Shown here: positions 61,507 to 64,000 of the stretch, piece by piece
How positions within the stretch are numbered: the first letter of the stretch is position 1
Layout: each line of letters opens with the position of its first letter
Assembly: GCA_900471605.1 (NCBI GenBank)
Contig: UCEY01000004.1
Span: 16,434-80,433, forward strand
Length of the DNA: 64,000 nucleotides
Direction of reading: 5' to 3'
Source: Hyphomicrobiales bacterium
GTDB lineage: Bacteria; Pseudomonadota; Alphaproteobacteria; Rhizobiales; Rhizobiaceae
Notes under the pieces: generated by a model
What the model saw: the letters and a program-made list of their open reading frames with translations, nothing else
Told to the model about the DNA's origin: nothing
Database searches by the model: none
Position numbers and translations under genes: made by a program

Positions 61507-61869
61507 CCGAAGTGTCCTCATCTGTGCGATAGCCATGATCTCTTGATCGCTTATCCCGCGGCGGTCACACGGCTGTCCATGCGCGCGCCTGAAATGACGC
61601 ATACATGCGCGTTGCGGCAGTGCGCGCATCTGTCCTCCAATGCACTGGACTTGAAGAACTCATTAGATGCGATCTAGTCGCGCGACAGCGGAGGTTTTCG
61701 AGCGGATTCTCGCGGTCATTCCGCGCGAGAGACGTCTTCCACCTTCCAGACGGTGGCGGCATCTACGGAACAGGCTCGCAAATCGTTTCTGATTTTCAGG
61801 CCTGTTTGCAAGACGATGCTTTTACGCGGCCGCTCTGAAATTCAATGGGCGTAATGGCAACCTCGGCGC
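61507..61869. promoter_or_regulatory. 363-bp intergenic region with shared 34-bp motif
   Basis: No gene seen. It holds the promoter of the leftward nitronate-monooxygenase-like/SDR pair and the downstream side of another SDR gene. The 34-bp motif at 61574-61607 is also found at 63620-63653. A dyad CGCGCGACAG...CGCGCGAG-like GC-rich stretch near 61680-61725 is not a clear hairpin. Confidence 0.4.
61574..61607. promoter_or_regulatory. 34-bp conserved motif, copy 1
   Basis: TGTCCATGCGCGC, nine variable bases, then GACGCATACATG. The first block is identical and the second 11/12 identical to copy 2, with the same 9-bp spacing. The inner halves ATGCG and CGCAT are inverted repeats, as in a dimer-binding site. 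68 bp upstream of the nitronate-monooxygenase-like start. Confidence 0.5.
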
Positions 61870-62622
61870 CTACCGGAATATCCAGCCACCGTTTACCGAC
61901 AGAATGCTTCCCGTCACGTAACCGGCCTCGGGCGCGCACAGATAGGATACGGCGGCCGCAACTTCGTGGGGCAGGCCCGGCCGGCGCAACGGCAGAATCT
62001 GCTGGATGCGCGCCTTGCGCGCCTCGTCGAACGTGCCGGTCAGTCCGGTTTCCTCAATCATGCCCGGTGCCACTGCGTTGACGGTAATGTCCCTGGGAGC
62101 GAGCTCCCGCGCCAGCGCCATGGTCAGCCCGGTGATGCCCGCCTTGGAGGCGCTGTAGGCGATGAGGCCCGGAACGCTGCCGCCATTGTAGGCCACGGTG
62201 GACGACAGGTTGACGATCCGGCCGCCCGGCGAACGCAGTATCGGTGCCAGTTCCTGCGAGACCATCATGGTCCCCTTCAGGTTGATGGCGAAGGTTTCAT
62301 CCCAGAGACGGTCCATCTCGTCCGAAGGTGTCGAAAGGGTCGTCGTCATCATGACGCCGGCATTGTTGACTAAAACCGCGATCTCGCCGTAGCGGCGGGC
62401 AACTTCCGCCGCCAACGCCTTGACCGAGGAACGTTCGCTGATATCGGCTGCAATGCAATCCGCTCCTCCGCCGATCCCCGCGCAGGCGGCTTTCAGCCTG
62501 GCTTCGTCGCGCGAGACGATCGTCACGTCGAAGCCGTCCTGCTTCAGCCGCCTGGCGATCCCAAGGCCGATGCCCGTGGCACCCCCTGTAACGATCGCCC
62601 GGCCTTCCCCTCCGCTGGCCAT
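61870..62622 (-). CDS. SDR family oxidoreductase
   Basis: 250-aa classical SDR: TGGATGIG near residues 12-19, NNAG near 88, Ser in NLSSTVA, Tyr/Lys in YSASK near 155, C-terminal SVNGG. GGAGGAACG before the ATG. It starts 11 bp after the next SDR's stop, so the two form one leftward operon. Confidence 0.9.
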   Translation of the reverse strand: MASGGEGRAIVTGGATGIGLGIARRLKQDGFDVTIVSRDEARLKAACAGIGGGADCIAADISERSSVKALAAEVARRYGEIAVLVNNAGVMMTTTLSTPSDEMDRLWDETFAINLKGTMMVSQELAPILRSPGGRIVNLSSTVAYNGGSVPGLIAYSASKAGITGLTMALARELAPRDITVNAVAPGMIEETGLTGTFDEARKARIQQILPLRRPGLPHEVAAAVSYLCAPEAGYVTGSILSVNGGWIFR

Positions 62623-62633
62623 GTCGTTCCTCC

Positions 62634-63536
62634 TCAGATCAGCCCAAGCTTCTTCTTCGTCTCGTCATCCAGCGTGCTGGTATAGGGCTTGGCGCCCGAG
62701 AGGTCGAAAATTTTGTCCTTGTTGTTGGCGAAGTCCTCAAGGGTTGCGACGTGCGACGGATCGACCACGTGGCCTGTGCCCTTCATCAGCTTCAGCACGG
62801 TGAAATAACCAGCGCCGGCAGCGACAATCTCGCCGTTCACGTCGCATTCCTCGCTGGAAAGCCACGCGACGGCGGGCGATACCTGCTCAGGCTTGGACAG
62901 GTCGAACAGCTTCTGCTCGATGATGCCCTCTGTCATGCGCGTGCCGGCCACCGGCGAGATCATGTTGACCTTGATGTTGGACTTCGCACCCTCGAACTTC
63001 AGGTTGTTCATCAGCCCGAGCATGCCGGTCTTGGCCGCACCGTAATTCGACTGTCCGTAGGAGCCGACGAGGCCGGAGCCGGAACTGGTGAAGACTACCC
63101 GGCCATATTTCTGTTCCAGCAGGTGCGGCCAGGCGGCCTTGGTCACGTAGACGGTGCCGAGCAGGTGAACGTTGAGGACGATTTCGAATTCCTCGAGGGT
63201 CATCTTGATGAAGCTCTTGTCGCGCAGAATGCCCGCATTGTTGACGACGATGTCGATCTTGCCGAAGCTGTCGATCGCAGTCTGGACGATGGATTCCGCG
63301 CCTGCACGGTCGGCAACGCTCGCATAGTTGGCGACGGCCTCCCCGCCGGCAGCCTTGATCTCCTCGACGACCGCGTCGGCTGCCGCGCCTGAGCCGCCCT
63401 TGCCGTCAACGCTGCCGCCGGGATCGTTGACGACCACCTTGGCGCCGTGCTTCGCCAGAAGCATGGCATGGGCTCGGCCGAGGCCGGCGCCCGCGCCCGT
63501 CACGATGGCCACCCGGCCGTCAAAGCGTATCGTCAT
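62634..63536 (-). CDS. SDR family protein, D-3-hydroxyacyl-CoA dehydrogenase (MFE-2)-like
   Basis: 300-aa SDR, longer than the others because of a C-terminal extension of about 50 residues. TGAGAGLGRAHA near 13-24, the VNDPGGSVDGKGGSG insertion near 36-50 and NNAGILRDKSF near 96-106 are hallmarks of the dehydrogenase domain of peroxisomal multifunctional enzyme 2 and bacterial homologues acting on (3R)-hydroxyacyl-CoA. Tyr/Lys are in YGAAK. Pairs well with a MaoC-type hydratase (27907-28329), which gives the R isomer. Confidence 0.9.
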   Translation of the reverse strand: MTIRFDGRVAIVTGAGAGLGRAHAMLLAKHGAKVVVNDPGGSVDGKGGSGAAADAVVEEIKAAGGEAVANYASVADRAGAESIVQTAIDSFGKIDIVVNNAGILRDKSFIKMTLEEFEIVLNVHLLGTVYVTKAAWPHLLEQKYGRVVFTSSGSGLVGSYGQSNYGAAKTGMLGLMNNLKFEGAKSNIKVNMISPVAGTRMTEGIIEQKLFDLSKPEQVSPAVAWLSSEECDVNGEIVAAGAGYFTVLKLMKGTGHVVDPSHVATLEDFANNKDKIFDLSGAKPYTSTLDDETKKKLGLI

Positions 63537-63619
63537 GATCGTCTCCTAGAATTCCTAGCCACGCGCGCATCCCCTGCGCCGGGCTTTCTTCAGCGTTCTT
63601 TGGCGGCGCGGCGCATCCT

Positions 63620-63653
63620 TGTCCATGCGCGCCGGCTCAACGACGCATATATG
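63620..63653. promoter_or_regulatory. 34-bp conserved motif, copy 2
   Basis: Same two blocks as copy 1 with the same spacing, in the 189-bp divergent region between the MFE-2-like SDR (84 bp away) and the crotonase at the right edge (73 bp away). A partly similar sequence (TTCGCATATATG at 19076-19087) lies 75 bp upstream of the crotonase at 19162. Confidence 0.5.
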
Positions 63654-63725
63654 TTGCTGTTGCCGGGGCCTTCTGAAATCGCTCCCAATGCCGCTAGATA
63701 GCCGGCGGACCGAGGAGCACTTTCC

Positions 63726-63995
63726 ATGACCGAAACCTATACCGTCGAGACTGAGGACCGCATCGCCACCATCACGCTGAACCGTCCCGAGGTTCTGAAC
63801 GCGGTGAACGACGATATCATCTTTCCCCTGACCGAAGACCTCAAGGCCATCGGCAGGGACCCCGGCATCGGAGCTGTCATCCTGACCGGCGCGGGCCGCG
63901 CCTTCAGTGCCGGCGGCGATGTCAAGGCGATGAAGGGCAATGCCAGCGAAATCCCCTTCGAGCCACGCGTCGATCTGCTGCGCCGCCGGCACTGA
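63726..63995 (+). CDS. enoyl-CoA hydratase/isomerase N-terminus, stops at window edge
   Basis: Reads as the first 89 residues of a crotonase (ITLNRPEVLNAVNDD near 16-30, FSAGGDVKAMKG near 60), then hits TGA at 63993-63995, five bases from the window end. Crotonases are about 255-270 aa. One missing base just before the stop would restore the usual RRRHLKA continuation, so a frameshift is likely, but the rest of the gene is outside the window. GAGGAGC precedes the ATG. Divergent from the MFE-2-like SDR. Confidence 0.7.
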   Translation: MTETYTVETEDRIATITLNRPEVLNAVNDDIIFPLTEDLKAIGRDPGIGAVILTGAGRAFSAGGDVKAMKGNASEIPFEPRVDLLRRRH

Positions 63996-64000
63996 AGGCG

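Overview
The window is a dense, high-GC (roughly 60-65 % by eye) bacterial chromosome segment with no rRNA, tRNA, insertion sequence, prophage or CRISPR array that I can see. Gene style suggests an alphaproteobacterium, probably Hyphomicrobiales (Rhizobiaceae-like). The signs are strong AGGAGG-type ribosome sites, frequent ATGA stop/start overlaps, several tripartite-tricarboxylate (Bug/TctC) binding proteins, a Liv-type ABC transporter and an alphaproteobacterial-looking ETF-ubiquinone oxidoreductase. That placement is inference from gene content, not a phylogenetic result.

Almost every gene belongs to catabolism of an organic acid through CoA thioesters. There are four acyl-CoA dehydrogenases (one cut by the left edge), three acyl-CoA ligases (one feruloyl-CoA-synthase-like), two family III CoA-transferase/racemase proteins, four crotonases (one broken at the right edge), a thiolase, a MaoC-like hydratase, a PaaI thioesterase and at least seven short-chain dehydrogenases. 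Redox partners are a luciferase-like flavin oxidoreductase, an old-yellow-enzyme homologue, a nitronate-monooxygenase-like flavoprotein and ETF-QO, which would take electrons from the acyl-CoA dehydrogenases.

Layout, left to right. 1-4.2 kb: acyl-CoA dehydrogenase with its LysR regulator, a frameshifted glutathione S-transferase, and an SDR. 4.2-9.3 kb: LLM oxidoreductase, two alpha/beta hydrolases, an SDR and an IclR regulator. 9.6-18.1 kb: thiolase plus Bug protein; then a leftward group of a fused UGSC-type protein, a hydroxyacid dehydrogenase and a NifU-like mini-protein, facing a LysR gene; then an alpha-methylacyl-CoA-racemase-like protein and an SMP-30 lactonase. 18.3-28.8 kb: Nudix, crotonases, acyl-CoA dehydrogenases (including a probable two-subunit pair), Bug, acyl-CoA ligase, MaoC and thioesterase. 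28.8-36.4 kb: leftward operon of split UGSC small and large proteins, ligase, CoA-transferase and SDR, preceded by a TIM-barrel protein and ETF-QO. 36.5-43.5 kb: TctB-TctA-LacI, a 42-bp perfect palindrome, then a frameshifted Bug gene, NTF2-like protein, epimerase and OYE. 43.6-50.9 kb: Bug, hydroxyacid dehydrogenase, SDR remnant, and a leftward aldo/keto reductase, LuxE-like, LuxC-like and Bug series. 50.9-55.6 kb: Liv ABC transporter with a LivM-LivG fusion. 55.8-64 kb: SDR, feruloyl-CoA-synthase-like ligase and MFS transporter, then three more SDRs, a nitronate-monooxygenase-like protein and a crotonase at the edge.

The most interesting signal is the pair of UGSC-motif systems. In one the CGSC domain is fused to a large partner domain; in the other the same two parts are separate, overlapping genes. 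Both sit among CoA-thioester genes. Next are the LuxE/LuxC-like acid-reduction pair without luciferase genes beside it, the long LacI-type palindrome, and a 34-bp motif repeated upstream of two gene groups at the right end.
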